NCBI RefSeq assembly: GCF_009882985.1
Contig: NZ_WTUZ01000017.1
Coordinates: forward strand, 25,683-89,682
DNA: 64,000 nucleotides
Origin: Paenibacillus silvestris
GTDB taxonomy: Bacteria; Bacillota; Bacilli; Paenibacillales; NBRC-103111
Direction: 5' to 3'
Shown: one piece after another, positions 17,944 to 26,892 of the stretch
Position numbering within the stretch: the stretch's first letter is position 1
Layout of the letters: each line of letters starts with the position of its first letter
Position numbers and translations under genes: made by a program
The notes under the pieces: model-generated
Seen by the model: the letters and a program-made list of their open reading frames with translations, nothing else
The model's database searches: none
Told to the model about the DNA's origin: nothing

Positions 17944-19263
17944 ATGACTCAATCCATTGAACGTGAAAAGTCGCGGAGAATTACAGCTAACATCTTCAAA
18001 GGTTCAGTTGGAAATCTCATCGAATGGTACGACTGGTATGTCTATACGGCTTTTGCAGTGTACTTCTCGTCCCAGTTCTTTCCCAAGGGAAGTCCGACCA
18101 GCCAACTATTAAACACAGCAGCGATCTTCGCAGTTGGTTTTTTAATGCGTCCAATAGGGAGCTTGCTTCTTGGCCGCTACGCGGATCGCCATGGCCGGCG
18201 TGCAGCACTAACGCTTTCCATTACTGTCATGGCCAGTGGTTCCCTCATTATTGCTTTCACCCCGAGTTATGGCAGCATTGGCGTCCTGGCTCCTATTATT
18301 CTGGTTTTAGCTCGTCTCCTCCAAGGGCTGTCGCTTGGTGGAGAGTATGGAACCTCAGCAACATACTTATCCGAAATGGCCAGTAGTGGCCGCCGCGGCT
18401 TCTACTCGAGCTTCCAGTATGTCACACTAATTGCTGGTCAGCTGGTGGCATTAGGAGTTCAAATCATCCTACAGCTAATGCTCAGTGAACCTGATATGAA
18501 GTCTTGGGGCTGGCGTATTCCCTTTGTCATTGGTGCTCTAGGAGCTTTAGCTGTACTATGGCTCCGGCGCTCGATGGACGAATCGGAGCAATTCTCGAAG
18601 ATGGATTCCAAAAGCCGGTCTAGAGCTGGAACGGTTCGCGCCCTGATGAAATACCCCAAGGCGGTGCTTACAGTAATTGGACTAACCTTAGGTGGGACGG
18701 TCGCCTTCTATACTTACACGACCTATTTACAGAAGTACATGGTAAATACGGTAGGACTCAATAAGGAAGTCGTCTCTTGGATCAACTTTATTGCCCTGCT
18801 CGTATTTGTCGGACTTCAGCCACTTGCTGGCATGCTGTCTGACCGGATCGGACGACGCCCGTTATTAATCTGGTTCGGGATTCTCGGAACGTTGCTTACC
18901 GTGCCATTGTTTATGATCCTGGAGAATACAAAGAATCCTATCGGTGCTTTTTTTCTCATGCTGGCGGGTCTCATTATTGTCACAGGTTATACTTCTATCA
19001 ATGCGATCGTTAAAGCCGAACTCTTCCCGACTGAAGTCCGTGCTCTTGGAGTAGGTTTTCCTTATGGCGTCACCGTCGCGGTATTCGGTGGGACTGCAGA
19101 ATTCATTGCATTATTGTTCAAGAGCATTGGGTCAGAGTCGCTTTTCTACTTTTATGTAGCTGTCTGTATTGCTATTAGTTTCATCGTCTACTGGCGGATG
19201 GGTGAATCTTCAAAAGTCTCTCAAATCGAAGCCGAGAACGACTCAATAATAAAGAGAAAATAA
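17944..19263 (+). CDS. MFS transporter, metabolite:H+ symporter (MHS) family
   Basis: A 439-residue, 12-helix transporter. GSVGNLIEWYDWYVYTAFAV (about 22-41) is the hallmark of the MHS branch, which includes KgtP, ShiA and ProP and moves organic acids or osmolytes with protons. The loop 2-3 signature appears as GRYADRHGRRAAL and its second-half repeat as GMLSDRIGRRPLL. Start: an in-frame GTG at 17926 is part of the GGAGGAGG site, so the ATG at 17944 is chosen. Monocistronic, with a hairpin terminator shared with the convergent L25 gene. The substrate is not determinable. Confidence 0.9.
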   Translation: MTQSIEREKSRRITANIFKGSVGNLIEWYDWYVYTAFAVYFSSQFFPKGSPTSQLLNTAAIFAVGFLMRPIGSLLLGRYADRHGRRAALTLSITVMASGSLIIAFTPSYGSIGVLAPIILVLARLLQGLSLGGEYGTSATYLSEMASSGRRGFYSSFQYVTLIAGQLVALGVQIILQLMLSEPDMKSWGWRIPFVIGALGALAVLWLRRSMDESEQFSKMDSKSRSRAGTVRALMKYPKAVLTVIGLTLGGTVAFYTYTTYLQKYMVNTVGLNKEVVSWINFIALLVFVGLQPLAGMLSDRIGRRPLLIWFGILGTLLTVPLFMILENTKNPIGAFFLMLAGLIIVTGYTSINAIVKAELFPTEVRALGVGFPYGVTVAVFGGTAEFIALLFKSIGSESLFYFYVAVCIAISFIVYWRMGESSKVSQIEAENDSIIKRK

Positions 19264-19342
19264 TTAAATTTTTCGTTTGAAATATCAATCGAGTTGCAAG
19301 AGTTTTGTCTAATTCTTAAAAATGAAAAGCAAAAAAAGTAAA

Positions 19343-19418
19343 AAATCCCCTTGCAAGATGAGGTGTCTTAGTTCATGAATCCATGAACCTAGACACTACC
19401 CAGCTTAAGGGGATTTTT
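19343..19418. terminator. Bidirectional terminator with nested palindrome
   Basis: Outer arms AAAAATCCCCTT/AAGGGGATTTTT enclose an inner palindrome with arms GTGTCT/AGACAC and GTTCATG/CATGAAC. It lies between the convergent MFS and L25 genes and has T runs on both strands. Confidence 0.85.
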
Positions 19419-19456
19419 AACTATTCTATCTATATTTAATGTTTGAATGGTTGCGT

Positions 19457-20026
19457 CTAGGCAGTAGCTTCGACTTCCTCATGCACGGTTTTGATTTGAA
19501 TCATAACCGTATTCGGATCCGTCAGCACTTCAATACCATCCTTGAAAATCAGGTCGGAAACGATAAGTTTGTCGCCAACATCAAGGCCACTAATATCCAC
19601 TTCCATCGAAGTAGGCAAATTACCTGGCATACAACGAACCTCTACTTCATACATTTCAATTTGCAGAACCCCGCCAGATTTAATGCCAATGGCCTCTCCA
19701 GAAAACTGAATGGTCACTTTGCTGTCCATGATTTCAGACATATTTACATGATGAAAGTCGATATGCAGCAGATTGCCAGACATAGCATCCCTTTGAACGC
19801 TCTGAACGACGACTGGAATTACTTTTTCATCGGATGTATTTCCTTGCAGAATAGCTCGCGGATTTTTTCTCAAAATATCCAGCATTTCTTTTTCATTTAC
19901 TTCTACTGATAAAGTATCTTTACCAATCCCATATAACACAGCTGGGATGCGTCCCTGTTTTCTTGCTTGATTGATTTGAGACTTTGTTTCACCAGTGCGC
20001 TTGTTCAATTGAATAAATTTACTCAT
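19457..20026 (-). CDS. ctc: 50S ribosomal protein L25/general stress protein Ctc
   Basis: A 189-residue L25 of the long Ctc type: an N-terminal 5S rRNA-binding L25 domain (residues 1-93; TKSQINQARKQGRIPAVLYG) followed by a C-terminal TL5-type beta domain (about 97-180; YEVEVRCMPGNLPTSMEVDI) and a short acidic tail. Ctc binds 5S rRNA on the large ribosomal subunit and in Bacillus is induced by sigma-B under stress. The ATG at 20026 has AGAGCGGGA upstream. It stands alone here, without the prs/glmU/pth neighbours often seen. Confidence 0.95.
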   Translation of the reverse strand: MSKFIQLNKRTGETKSQINQARKQGRIPAVLYGIGKDTLSVEVNEKEMLDILRKNPRAILQGNTSDEKVIPVVVQSVQRDAMSGNLLHIDFHHVNMSEIMDSKVTIQFSGEAIGIKSGGVLQIEMYEVEVRCMPGNLPTSMEVDISGLDVGDKLIVSDLIFKDGIEVLTDPNTVMIQIKTVHEEVEATA

Positions 20027-20123
20027 TTGTTTGTTTCCCGCTCTCTTTGACCATAAATTCTTGTCAAAGCGATTATAACATGACCATAAAATCTAGTCAA
20101 ATTTTGATGGAACGCACTCGTTA

Positions 20124-21065
20124 CTATTCATACTCCATAAATGGATCAGGGATCTCAATCTGATAAGCCTCTGCATCACTAACGCCAACAGAAAGTACGG
20201 CTCGCCCATTGCTCAGCCGTATAAGCCCACCGCTAAAAATAACATCTTCAAGATCATGCCGTTTGCCAGGACCTCTTGGAAAATCACTTCTAACTGCAAT
20301 AATTTTCATTGGTGTCTTCTCACAGGTCTCGGGGTTTAGCGAAAAGACCATGGAATAATAATGTTTGTTTCCCACTGTATCAAAGCAGGCTACATGTCCC
20401 AGAACACCTACATGACCATTCCCCAGTAAATGGGCTTCGTTCGCACCGCCCCATTCTTCAGAGACAAATTGTTCTCGTAGAATTTCCGCATTAATGAAAG
20501 TTTGCTCATTGAGCTCCTCCAGCGAGTTAATGATTGTAAACCCGATTTGCCCTCTCCCACCACGTTCTCCCTGTGGTCTAGTAAAGACACCAACTCTACC
20601 ATCGTTAAGTTCAATTAGACGAATATCCTTCATCGTACCAGGTCCAGATGAGAAGTGACATAATGAATCAATTTGAAAACCACGATAAAATTGGGTTACC
20701 CACGACACAATTTTACTCGGATTATCAGCAGCCGTGATGACTTCAACTCCGCCAACTATCAATTCACCTTTGATAATGGTCATACATGGATCTTGCAAGT
20801 TATAGGTGTGTGTATGTATTCGGGGACTCCAAACCTGGTTTTTGCACGTAAAAAAGAAGACTTGAGAGAACTCACTATCCCGTTCCTCAACTCTTCCTAG
20901 GATAACTTCCTCCCCGTCGTACTGAAATGGGGCCGTTATATTGTAGACATCGCGATTTCCGACCCCAGAGAAGGTTAGTTTCTGCACTTTTGTTAATCTA
21001 GGGTTAGCAAAAAAGGTTTCCAGAAGCTGTTTACAGCTCTCTGTTGTTCTCGATTTCCTTGTCAT
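20124..21065 (-). CDS. DUF1861 family beta-propeller protein (GT108/GH130-like mannosyl enzyme)
   Basis: A 313-residue soluble protein. Motifs GNRDVYNITAPF (36-47), GRVEERDSE (57-65), LQDPCMTIIKGELIVGGVEV (90-109), GPGTMKDIRL (141-150), EEWGGANEAHLL (203-214) and GHVACFD (223-229) have the spacing of a five-bladed propeller related to GH130 mannoside phosphorylases. From memory, DUF1861 (PF08950) is the family containing the Leishmania mannosyltransferase/phosphorylases (CAZy GT108) that make and break beta-1,2-mannan. The ATG follows AGGAGGA, and the gene overlaps the upstream HTH regulator by 35 bases. Divergent to it is a GT4/GDP-mannose pyrophosphorylase operon, which supports a mannose role. 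Activity here is inferred. Confidence 0.75.
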   Translation of the reverse strand: MTRKSRTTESCKQLLETFFANPRLTKVQKLTFSGVGNRDVYNITAPFQYDGEEVILGRVEERDSEFSQVFFFTCKNQVWSPRIHTHTYNLQDPCMTIIKGELIVGGVEVITAADNPSKIVSWVTQFYRGFQIDSLCHFSSGPGTMKDIRLIELNDGRVGVFTRPQGERGGRGQIGFTIINSLEELNEQTFINAEILREQFVSEEWGGANEAHLLGNGHVGVLGHVACFDTVGNKHYYSMVFSLNPETCEKTPMKIIAVRSDFPRGPGKRHDLEDVIFSGGLIRLSNGRAVLSVGVSDAEAYQIEIPDPFMEYE

Positions 21066-21330
21066 TGCTGTCCTCCTGATAATGCATCGATGTATCTATC
21101 TTCCAATCACTTTCTACATCCATTTCGATGCCAATGAGCTGTCCAGGTTGGACATTAAAATACAGACAAAGCTTTAGTAATAAATCCCTAGGATACTGTA
21201 CCATCTCATCCTTATACATACGCCGAACGGAATCAAAATGATAGTTAATCTCTTTAGCGAGCTTACGAATAGATAATTTGGGATCGTGATTTTCCATAAC
21301 TTCTTTTAGTTTACTGCGTATGACTGTCAC
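21031..21330 (-). CDS. XRE-like helix-turn-helix regulator
   Basis: A 99-residue DNA-binding protein with an HTH of the Cro/C1 type: VIRSKLKEVMENHDPKLSIR then KLAKEINYHFDSVRRMYKDE, and the closing helix LLLKLCLYFNVQPGQLIGIE. The preferred start is GTG at 21330, right after GGAGGTGTAT; the frame is open further upstream but without a site. The acidic C-terminal tail overlaps the start of the DUF1861 gene, so the two are translationally linked. It likely regulates the divergent mannosyl locus on both sides of the 200-base gap; this is inferred from position. Confidence 0.8.
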   Translation of the reverse strand: MTVIRSKLKEVMENHDPKLSIRKLAKEINYHFDSVRRMYKDEMVQYPRDLLLKLCLYFNVQPGQLIGIEMDVESDWKIDTSMHYQEDSNDKEIENNREL

Positions 21331-21538
21331 ACATACACCTCCATCTTTAATATATAGGGTAAGCAAGGGTGAGTCAATAAATTGACAAGAAAAAATGGTC
21401 ATGTTATAGTGATAGCAGGAAATAATTTTTGAATTTTCTGAAAATAAAATACCCCATTCCCAAAAAGAATTAAAGATCTATCTTTATATTCTTTTTTTTG
21501 TGTTCCAGAAATCGCGATCCAACATGGAGGCTCATTAT

Positions 21539-22729
21539 ATGAAGTATACAAACAGCAATCGGAATATCGTTTTTTTAAGTACTAGCCTGCCGAGAGAATG
21601 CGGTATAGCTACGTTTACACAAGATTTATTAGATGAACTACAGCACATCAAAGGTTTTAACAAGCCTAGTATCATTGCAATCAATAACAAGGAAACTTAC
21701 AACTATGAAGACCAAGTGATAAGGGAAATTGATCAACACAAACTGTCGGATTATATAGAAACAGCCGATTATCTTAACACATCAGATGTTGATCTCCTCG
21801 TTATTCAGCATGAATTCGGTATTTACGGCGGAGTAAGCGGTGAATATTTGATTCCATTCGTCGAGAGATTGGCTATACCTTTTGTCGTCATTTTTCATAC
21901 TGTGTTAACAACACCATCTACCAAGCAGCGGCACATCATGAATCGAGTTGCAGAGCTAAGTGTTAAAGCTGTCACGATGGCGCAATCTACAGTAACCGAT
22001 TTAACCTCCATTTATGGCGTTGATGCCGCCAAAATCTCATTCATTCACCATGGTGTGCCCCATGTCCAAACCGGATCGAGATCAGAGCTTAAAGAGCAAT
22101 ATGGCTTTGCAGATCGGAAAATTTTATCCACCTTTGGCTTTTTAAGCCCAGGCAAAGGAATTGAATACAGCATTGAGGCCATGCGCGGAGTGGTCGAACA
22201 GCATCCGGATTCTCTCTACATGGTTTGGGGGAAAACACATCCGGTCGTTAAACAAGAAACGGGCGAAGTATACAGACAAAAATTGATGGATCTTGTGGAC
22301 GAATTTGATTTAACGCGTAACGTTCGCTTCGTCGACAAGCTTCTAACGCAGGATGAAGTTATTCAATCCTTAGTCATGTCAGACATTTATTTGACTCCTT
22401 ATTTAGGAAAGGATCAAGCTGTTAGCGGAACGTTGGCGTACGGAGTCGGTTATGGAAGGGTTATTGTCTCTACACCTTACCGATATGCCGAGGAAATGCT
22501 GGCGAATGGCAGAGGCTTACTGGCTAATTTCCGCGATTCAGTCTCCTTGGAAGCTTGCATCCTTCTATTACTGAATAATCCTGCTAGAATAACGGAAATG
22601 GAAAATCGTACGCTCGAACTGGGAAAAACCATGCTTTGGAACGAAATTGCCAAAACGTATGCCGACATCTTTCAAGAAATAATACAAGATTCAGAGTCAA
22701 CTACAATAAAACACTTAGGAGTGATTTAA
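21539..22729 (+). CDS. GT4-family glycosyltransferase
   Basis: A 396-residue GT-B fold enzyme. The N-terminal domain has STSLPRECGIATFTQDLLDE, the glycine-rich acceptor loop usual in GT4 enzymes, and DLLVIQHEFGIYGG; the C-terminal domain has TFGFLSPGKGIEYSIEAM and DIYLTPYLGKDQAVSGTLAY, the place of the nucleotide-sugar binding Glu/Ser motif. The ATG at 21539 follows GGAGGCTC; a GTG at 21500 in frame has no site. Its stop overlaps the ATG of the next gene (TAATG). With a GDP-mannose pyrophosphorylase two genes on, the likely donor is GDP-mannose; this is inference. Confidence 0.85.
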   Translation: MKYTNSNRNIVFLSTSLPRECGIATFTQDLLDELQHIKGFNKPSIIAINNKETYNYEDQVIREIDQHKLSDYIETADYLNTSDVDLLVIQHEFGIYGGVSGEYLIPFVERLAIPFVVIFHTVLTTPSTKQRHIMNRVAELSVKAVTMAQSTVTDLTSIYGVDAAKISFIHHGVPHVQTGSRSELKEQYGFADRKILSTFGFLSPGKGIEYSIEAMRGVVEQHPDSLYMVWGKTHPVVKQETGEVYRQKLMDLVDEFDLTRNVRFVDKLLTQDEVIQSLVMSDIYLTPYLGKDQAVSGTLAYGVGYGRVIVSTPYRYAEEMLANGRGLLANFRDSVSLEACILLLLNNPARITEMENRTLELGKTMLWNEIAKTYADIFQEIIQDSESTTIKHLGVI

Positions 22730-23835
22730 TGCAAGTGCAAACGAAACTGCAGTTTAAGGCCGAATACATGCGTACGTTAACGGATGATACAGGCATTTTT
22801 CAACATACTAAGTTTGGAGTACCTGATCGGTCGAAAGGATATACGACGGATGATAACGCACGAGCATTAATAGCAGCCGTTTTATTGTACAGTAAGCAAA
22901 GAGATTCCATCTCATTAGATCTCATTTATACTTATGTTTCCTTTATCCACCATGCACAGAATACCGATGGATACTTTAGAAACTTCATGGATTACAATCG
23001 TTCATTTACAGAGGATAGTGGCTCTGAGGATTGTCAAGGACGCACACTTTGGGCATTAGGATTCGCGATCGCCCATGCTTCTTGTCTGCCTGATAATGTA
23101 CTTAATACCTGCCGATATTTAATCAATCAGGCATTACCGCATATTGAGCAGCTAGGTTCTCCCCGTGCTGGAGCCTATGCGATTATCGGTCTAAGTTATT
23201 TACTAGAAACCCCTGATGCCTTAACTTACTCCTTCCCCTATCTCCATATACCAAGTACCGCAGAAGAAAAAGCTTTTCTACCAAGAGCATTCATCATTGA
23301 TGTGATTGAAAAAATAGCGGTCCGACTTCATAATCAATATGTTCACAATAAGGGTAACGATTGGAATTGGTTTGAAGATAGTCTTACCTACGGAAACTCC
23401 ATGCTGCCATGGGCACTTTTAAAAGCGTCATATATCTCAAAAACAATTAGTTTAAAGGAAACTGCTAAGGAAAGCCTGGATTTTCTAGTATCCAAAACCT
23501 TTACTAAGGAAGGTTATTATAAGCCGATTGGCAGCCATGGCTGGCAGTTGCGAGGTGATCCGGCCGCTCTCTACGACGAACAGCCCATTGAGGCCTGTGA
23601 AATGCTACTTGCTTGTAAAGAGGCCGCAATTGTGCTCCATGATCCCGCTTATTTGAAGATAGCAGCCTTATGCTATGAATGGTATTTAGGCCATAATTCA
23701 TTAAACCTCTCTCTCATTGACCCTCAAACCGGAGCTTGTTACGATGGCATCCATGCCACAGGGCTGAACCTTAATCAAGGTTCTGAGAGTATTATTTCCT
23801 TCTCCATTGCCCATTTAGTGATGCATCATGAATAA
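22729..23835 (+). CDS. Predicted all-alpha toroid glycan-active protein
   Basis: A 368-residue soluble protein of repeated helix pairs, compatible with an (alpha/alpha)6 barrel. Conserved-looking motifs are PDRSKGYTTDDNARALIAAV near residue 38, QNTDGYFRNFMDYNRSF, DCQGRTLWALGFAIA, NDWNWFEDSLTYGNSMLPWA and, near the C-terminus, ACYDGIHATGLNLNQGSESI. The Asp-Asp, Trp-Phe-Glu-Asp and Gln-Gly-Ser-Glu-Ser clusters look like a carbohydrate active site. Similar proteins occur fused to or beside GT4 enzymes and are often labelled glycosyltransferase without evidence. It starts at the ATG overlapping the GT4 stop, with TTAGGAGTG, and overlaps the next gene by eight bases. Hydrolase, transferase or glycan-binding roles are all possible. 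Confidence 0.7.
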   Translation: MQVQTKLQFKAEYMRTLTDDTGIFQHTKFGVPDRSKGYTTDDNARALIAAVLLYSKQRDSISLDLIYTYVSFIHHAQNTDGYFRNFMDYNRSFTEDSGSEDCQGRTLWALGFAIAHASCLPDNVLNTCRYLINQALPHIEQLGSPRAGAYAIIGLSYLLETPDALTYSFPYLHIPSTAEEKAFLPRAFIIDVIEKIAVRLHNQYVHNKGNDWNWFEDSLTYGNSMLPWALLKASYISKTISLKETAKESLDFLVSKTFTKEGYYKPIGSHGWQLRGDPAALYDEQPIEACEMLLACKEAAIVLHDPAYLKIAALCYEWYLGHNSLNLSLIDPQTGACYDGIHATGLNLNQGSESIISFSIAHLVMHHE

Positions 23836-24907
23836 ATTTGCTACCATCCTCGCTGGTGGGGGCGGAACTCGCTTCTGGCCGCTCTCTAGACAGGAGATTC
23901 CTAAGCAGCTTCTAAACATTAGTGGAAATGACATTATGCTGAATGATACAATCGAACGATTCAAAGGCATTATCCCACAAGAAAATACCGTTATTGTTAC
24001 GAACCGCTCTCAAGCAGTTCTGCTCGAGAGCATTATGCATAGCAGTGTTTCGAAAAGCAACATTTTGATCGAGCCCGTTGCCAGAAACACAGCTGCAAGC
24101 ATACTTTTCGCGGCGTTATCCATAGAAAAATCACACGGTAATTCCTTAATGGTCGTCTTGCCTTCTGATCATTATATTACCGATGAACAACAATTTCGGC
24201 TTACCTTAGACGAAGCCTGTACAGTTGCAATGAAGACAGACAAAATCGTTACCATTGGAATTAAGCCGACATTTCCATCGACCGGGTACGGTTATATCGC
24301 CTTTGATAAAGAACCTATTTCTTCAAATCCTGTTGCTGTATACGAAGTAGCTGAATTTGTAGAAAAACCGAACTTTCAGAAAGCGCAAGGCTATCTTTCA
24401 TTAGGTAATTATTTATGGAATAGCGGAATATTCATTTGGAAAACTTCCGTCATTATTGATAATTTCAAGCGATACTTGCCTCGGCTGTATAAGACAATGC
24501 TGCCGATCAGCGATTATTTGGGCACAAATCAGGAAGAGGAAGTTATTAATAACATTTATCCCACGCTTCAAAATATTTCGATTGATTACGGAATCCTTGA
24601 GCGCTCGGATGAAGTCGTTGTTCTGTCTGGCCAATTTGGCTGGAATGATATCGGCAGCTGGGACGCGCTCGGCGCGATCTTCCCGCCGGATCCATCGGGA
24701 AATATTATTAAAGCCAATCATATGGGCATAGATACACGAAATTCAATCATATACGGAAATGGTAGGCTAATCACAACAATTGGTGTAGATGGCTTCATCA
24801 TAGCGGATACTGGAGATGCACTTTTGATATGTCCCAAAGACAAAGCGCAATCTGTTAAGGATATCGTTGATCTATTGAAGGAAAAAGGAATGACTGAGTA
24901 TATCTAA
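23828..24907 (+). CDS. manC: Mannose-1-phosphate guanylyltransferase
   Basis: A 359-residue nucleotidyltransferase making GDP-mannose from GTP and mannose-1-phosphate. The N-terminal signature ILAGGGGTRFWPLSRQEIPKQ is followed by LIEPVARNTAAS, VVLPSDHYITDE, GYGYIAF, EFVEKP and NYLWNSGIFIW, all diagnostic of the GMP/ManC branch. It lacks the C-terminal phosphomannose isomerase cupin found in bifunctional ManC, so length matches the monofunctional type. Last gene of the GT4 operon, overlapping the previous stop by eight bases; a terminator follows. The symbol follows family usage. Confidence 0.92.
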   Translation: MNKFATILAGGGGTRFWPLSRQEIPKQLLNISGNDIMLNDTIERFKGIIPQENTVIVTNRSQAVLLESIMHSSVSKSNILIEPVARNTAASILFAALSIEKSHGNSLMVVLPSDHYITDEQQFRLTLDEACTVAMKTDKIVTIGIKPTFPSTGYGYIAFDKEPISSNPVAVYEVAEFVEKPNFQKAQGYLSLGNYLWNSGIFIWKTSVIIDNFKRYLPRLYKTMLPISDYLGTNQEEEVINNIYPTLQNISIDYGILERSDEVVVLSGQFGWNDIGSWDALGAIFPPDPSGNIIKANHMGIDTRNSIIYGNGRLITTIGVDGFIIADTGDALLICPKDKAQSVKDIVDLLKEKGMTEYI

Positions 24908-24916
24908 CTCTTGAAT

Positions 24917-24948
24917 TTAAAACCCTTACCACCGTGGTAAGGGTTTTT
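24917..24948 (+). terminator. Rho-independent terminator of the manC operon
   Basis: Hairpin AAACCCTTACCAC/GTGGTAAGGGTTT with T5 on the plus strand, about 12 bases after the stop at 24907. Confidence 0.9.
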
Positions 24949-24997
24949 GTTAACATCTATTTCATATTGCTCTACCCTGGTTTCTTCTAAACACAAC

Positions 24998-26686
24998 TTA
25001 GAATAAGTCTGTAACAGCCCCTTTGGATGCAGATGAAACTAATCTTGCGTATTTACTGAGAACACCTGTCGTAAATTTCAATTGTGGCTGAACCCATTCA
25101 TTCTTACGCTTCGTAAACTCTTCTTCTGAAACTTCAAAGGAAATTTCTTGTGTTTCACTATCGATGGTAATGTTGTCTCCCTCTTGCAGAAATGCAATTG
25201 GTCCTCCTACTTGCGCTTCCGGCGCAACATGACCGACTACAAAACCATGTGAACCGCCTGAAAATCTACCATCCGTTATGAGCGCAACATCTCCACCAAA
25301 CCCTTTCCCGACTATTAAAGCGGTAACTGAAAGCATTTCCGGCATGCCCGGTCCACCTTTCGGTCCGCAGTACCTAATAACTAGCACATCTCCTTTACGG
25401 ATCTGGTTTTGTAAGATCGCTTCCGTAGCCTCGGCTTCGCTATCATATACGCGTGCAGGGCCAGTGAAGCGAGATTTTTTCATCCCAGACATTTTGGCAA
25501 TTGCGCCCTCTGGAGCCAAATTGCCCTTGAGAACGACCAACGGTCCACTCGTTTTCAAAGGATTATTGAACGGACGTATGATGTCTTGATTCTCATGCAA
25601 CGGTTCTGATGCTGCTAAATTCTCTGCTAACGTTTTACCAGTGATCGTCAAACATTCACCATGAAGAAGACCTTGTTCAAGAAGAAGCTTCATCACGCCG
25701 GGAACGCCGCCAATATCACTTAGATCCTGCATGACGTACCTTCCACTCGGCTTAAGATCTGCAATGTGTGGCACTTTTTCACGAATACGTTCGAAATCAT
25801 CATAGGTTAAATCCACTTGAACAGAGTGTGCAATCGCAATTAAATGTAGGAAAGCGTTCGTTGAGCCCCCCAATGCCATTACAAGTGTAATCGCATTCTC
25901 AAATGCTTTCTTTGTCATAATATCACGCGGATAGATCCCCTTCTCAAGTAGCTCGAGTACCTGCTTACCGGCTTCTTCGCATTCCAGTGCTTTTAGCGGC
26001 GATACCGCTGATGTGGAGGATGATCCAGGAAGACTCATGCCTAAAGCTTCTGCAGCAGATGCCATTGTGTTAGCTGTATACATCCCTCCGCAAGCTCCGG
26101 CCCCAGGACAAGCGTTGCACTCAACCCTGTGAAGCTCCTCATCATTTATTTTACCATCATGATACAAACCTACTGCTTCGAAAGCACTAACAATGTCTAC
26201 GTCTTTACCATCTAGCTTCCCAGGCTGAATTGTTCCGCCGTATACATATACCGCGGGTAAATTCATTCGCCCAATGGCCATTAAACATGCAGGAGTATTT
26301 TTATCGCATCCGCCAACAGCAACAAGCGCATCGAAGCGCTCTGCGTTCGTAACAATTTCAATGGAGTCTGCAATAACTTCACGACTTGGTAAGGAGTACA
26401 GCATCCCGTCATGTCCCATCGAAATTCCATCTGAAACCGTAATGGTGTTAAAAATCAGAGGAGCGCCACCATGAAGCTGAATGCCCTTTTTCGCTGCAAG
26501 CGCCAATGAATCAATATGCATGTTGCATGGGGTTACTTCACTCCACGTACTCGCTACACCAATCATCGGCTTCTTGAAATCCTCATCTTGAAAACCTACT
26601 GCCCTTAGCATAGCGCGATTAGGGACCCGATTGACTCCTTCACTTATAACTTTACTTCGAATTCTTAAATCTTTATGAGATGACAT
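24998..26686 (-). CDS. ilvD: Dihydroxy-acid dehydratase
   Basis: A 562-residue IlvD catalysing dehydration of 2,3-dihydroxy-3-methylbutanoate (and the isoleucine analogue) to the 2-keto acid in branched-chain amino acid synthesis. Iron-sulfur ligands appear in [17 protein letters not shown] and [19 protein letters not shown]; other landmarks are [26 protein letters not shown] and [11 protein letters not shown]. Length is normal. The ATG at 26686 follows AAAGGATCG. It stands alone, away from an ilv-leu operon; no T-box leader was visible in the 200 bases upstream. Confidence 0.97.
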   Translation of the reverse strand: MSSHKDLRIRSKVISEGVNRVPNRAMLRAVGFQDEDFKKPMIGVASTWSEVTPCNMHIDSLALAAKKGIQLHGGAPLIFNTITVSDGISMGHDGMLYSLPSREVIADSIEIVTNAERFDALVAVGGCDKNTPACLMAIGRMNLPAVYVYGGTIQPGKLDGKDVDIVSAFEAVGLYHDGKINDEELHRVECNACPGAGACGGMYTANTMASAAEALGMSLPGSSSTSAVSPLKALECEEAGKQVLELLEKGIYPRDIMTKKAFENAITLVMALGGSTNAFLHLIAIAHSVQVDLTYDDFERIREKVPHIADLKPSGRYVMQDLSDIGGVPGVMKLLLEQGLLHGECLTITGKTLAENLAASEPLHENQDIIRPFNNPLKTSGPLVVLKGNLAPEGAIAKMSGMKKSRFTGPARVYDSEAEATEAILQNQIRKGDVLVIRYCGPKGGPGMPEMLSVTALIVGKGFGGDVALITDGRFSGGSHGFVVGHVAPEAQVGGPIAFLQEGDNITIDSETQEISFEVSEEEFTKRKNEWVQPQLKFTTGVLSKYARLVSSASKGAVTDLF

Positions 26687-26892
26687 TCATATCGATCCTT
26701 TCACTATTAGATTAGGGCATACAGTTCATGCATAGGCTACAAGACCTTGCCATTTATTCCCTTTAATCGATAAGATTATAACCTCACATGCATGCAAACA
26801 GTCTATCCATTGAAAAACATTAAATTCACCATGGGATCATGGCATCGTTGCGGTAATATAAATTCAATCTGTGATTAACTCGGTCTAGTTTC

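Noticed and set aside
19343-19418. Nested palindrome considered as a mobile-element end or integron-type recombination site
   Set aside because: It has T runs on both strands and lies between two convergent stops, which a bidirectional terminator explains fully.
24998-26892. T-box or attenuator leader upstream of ilvD
   Set aside because: The roughly 200 bases upstream contain no T-box-like conserved element or terminator hairpin that I could see.
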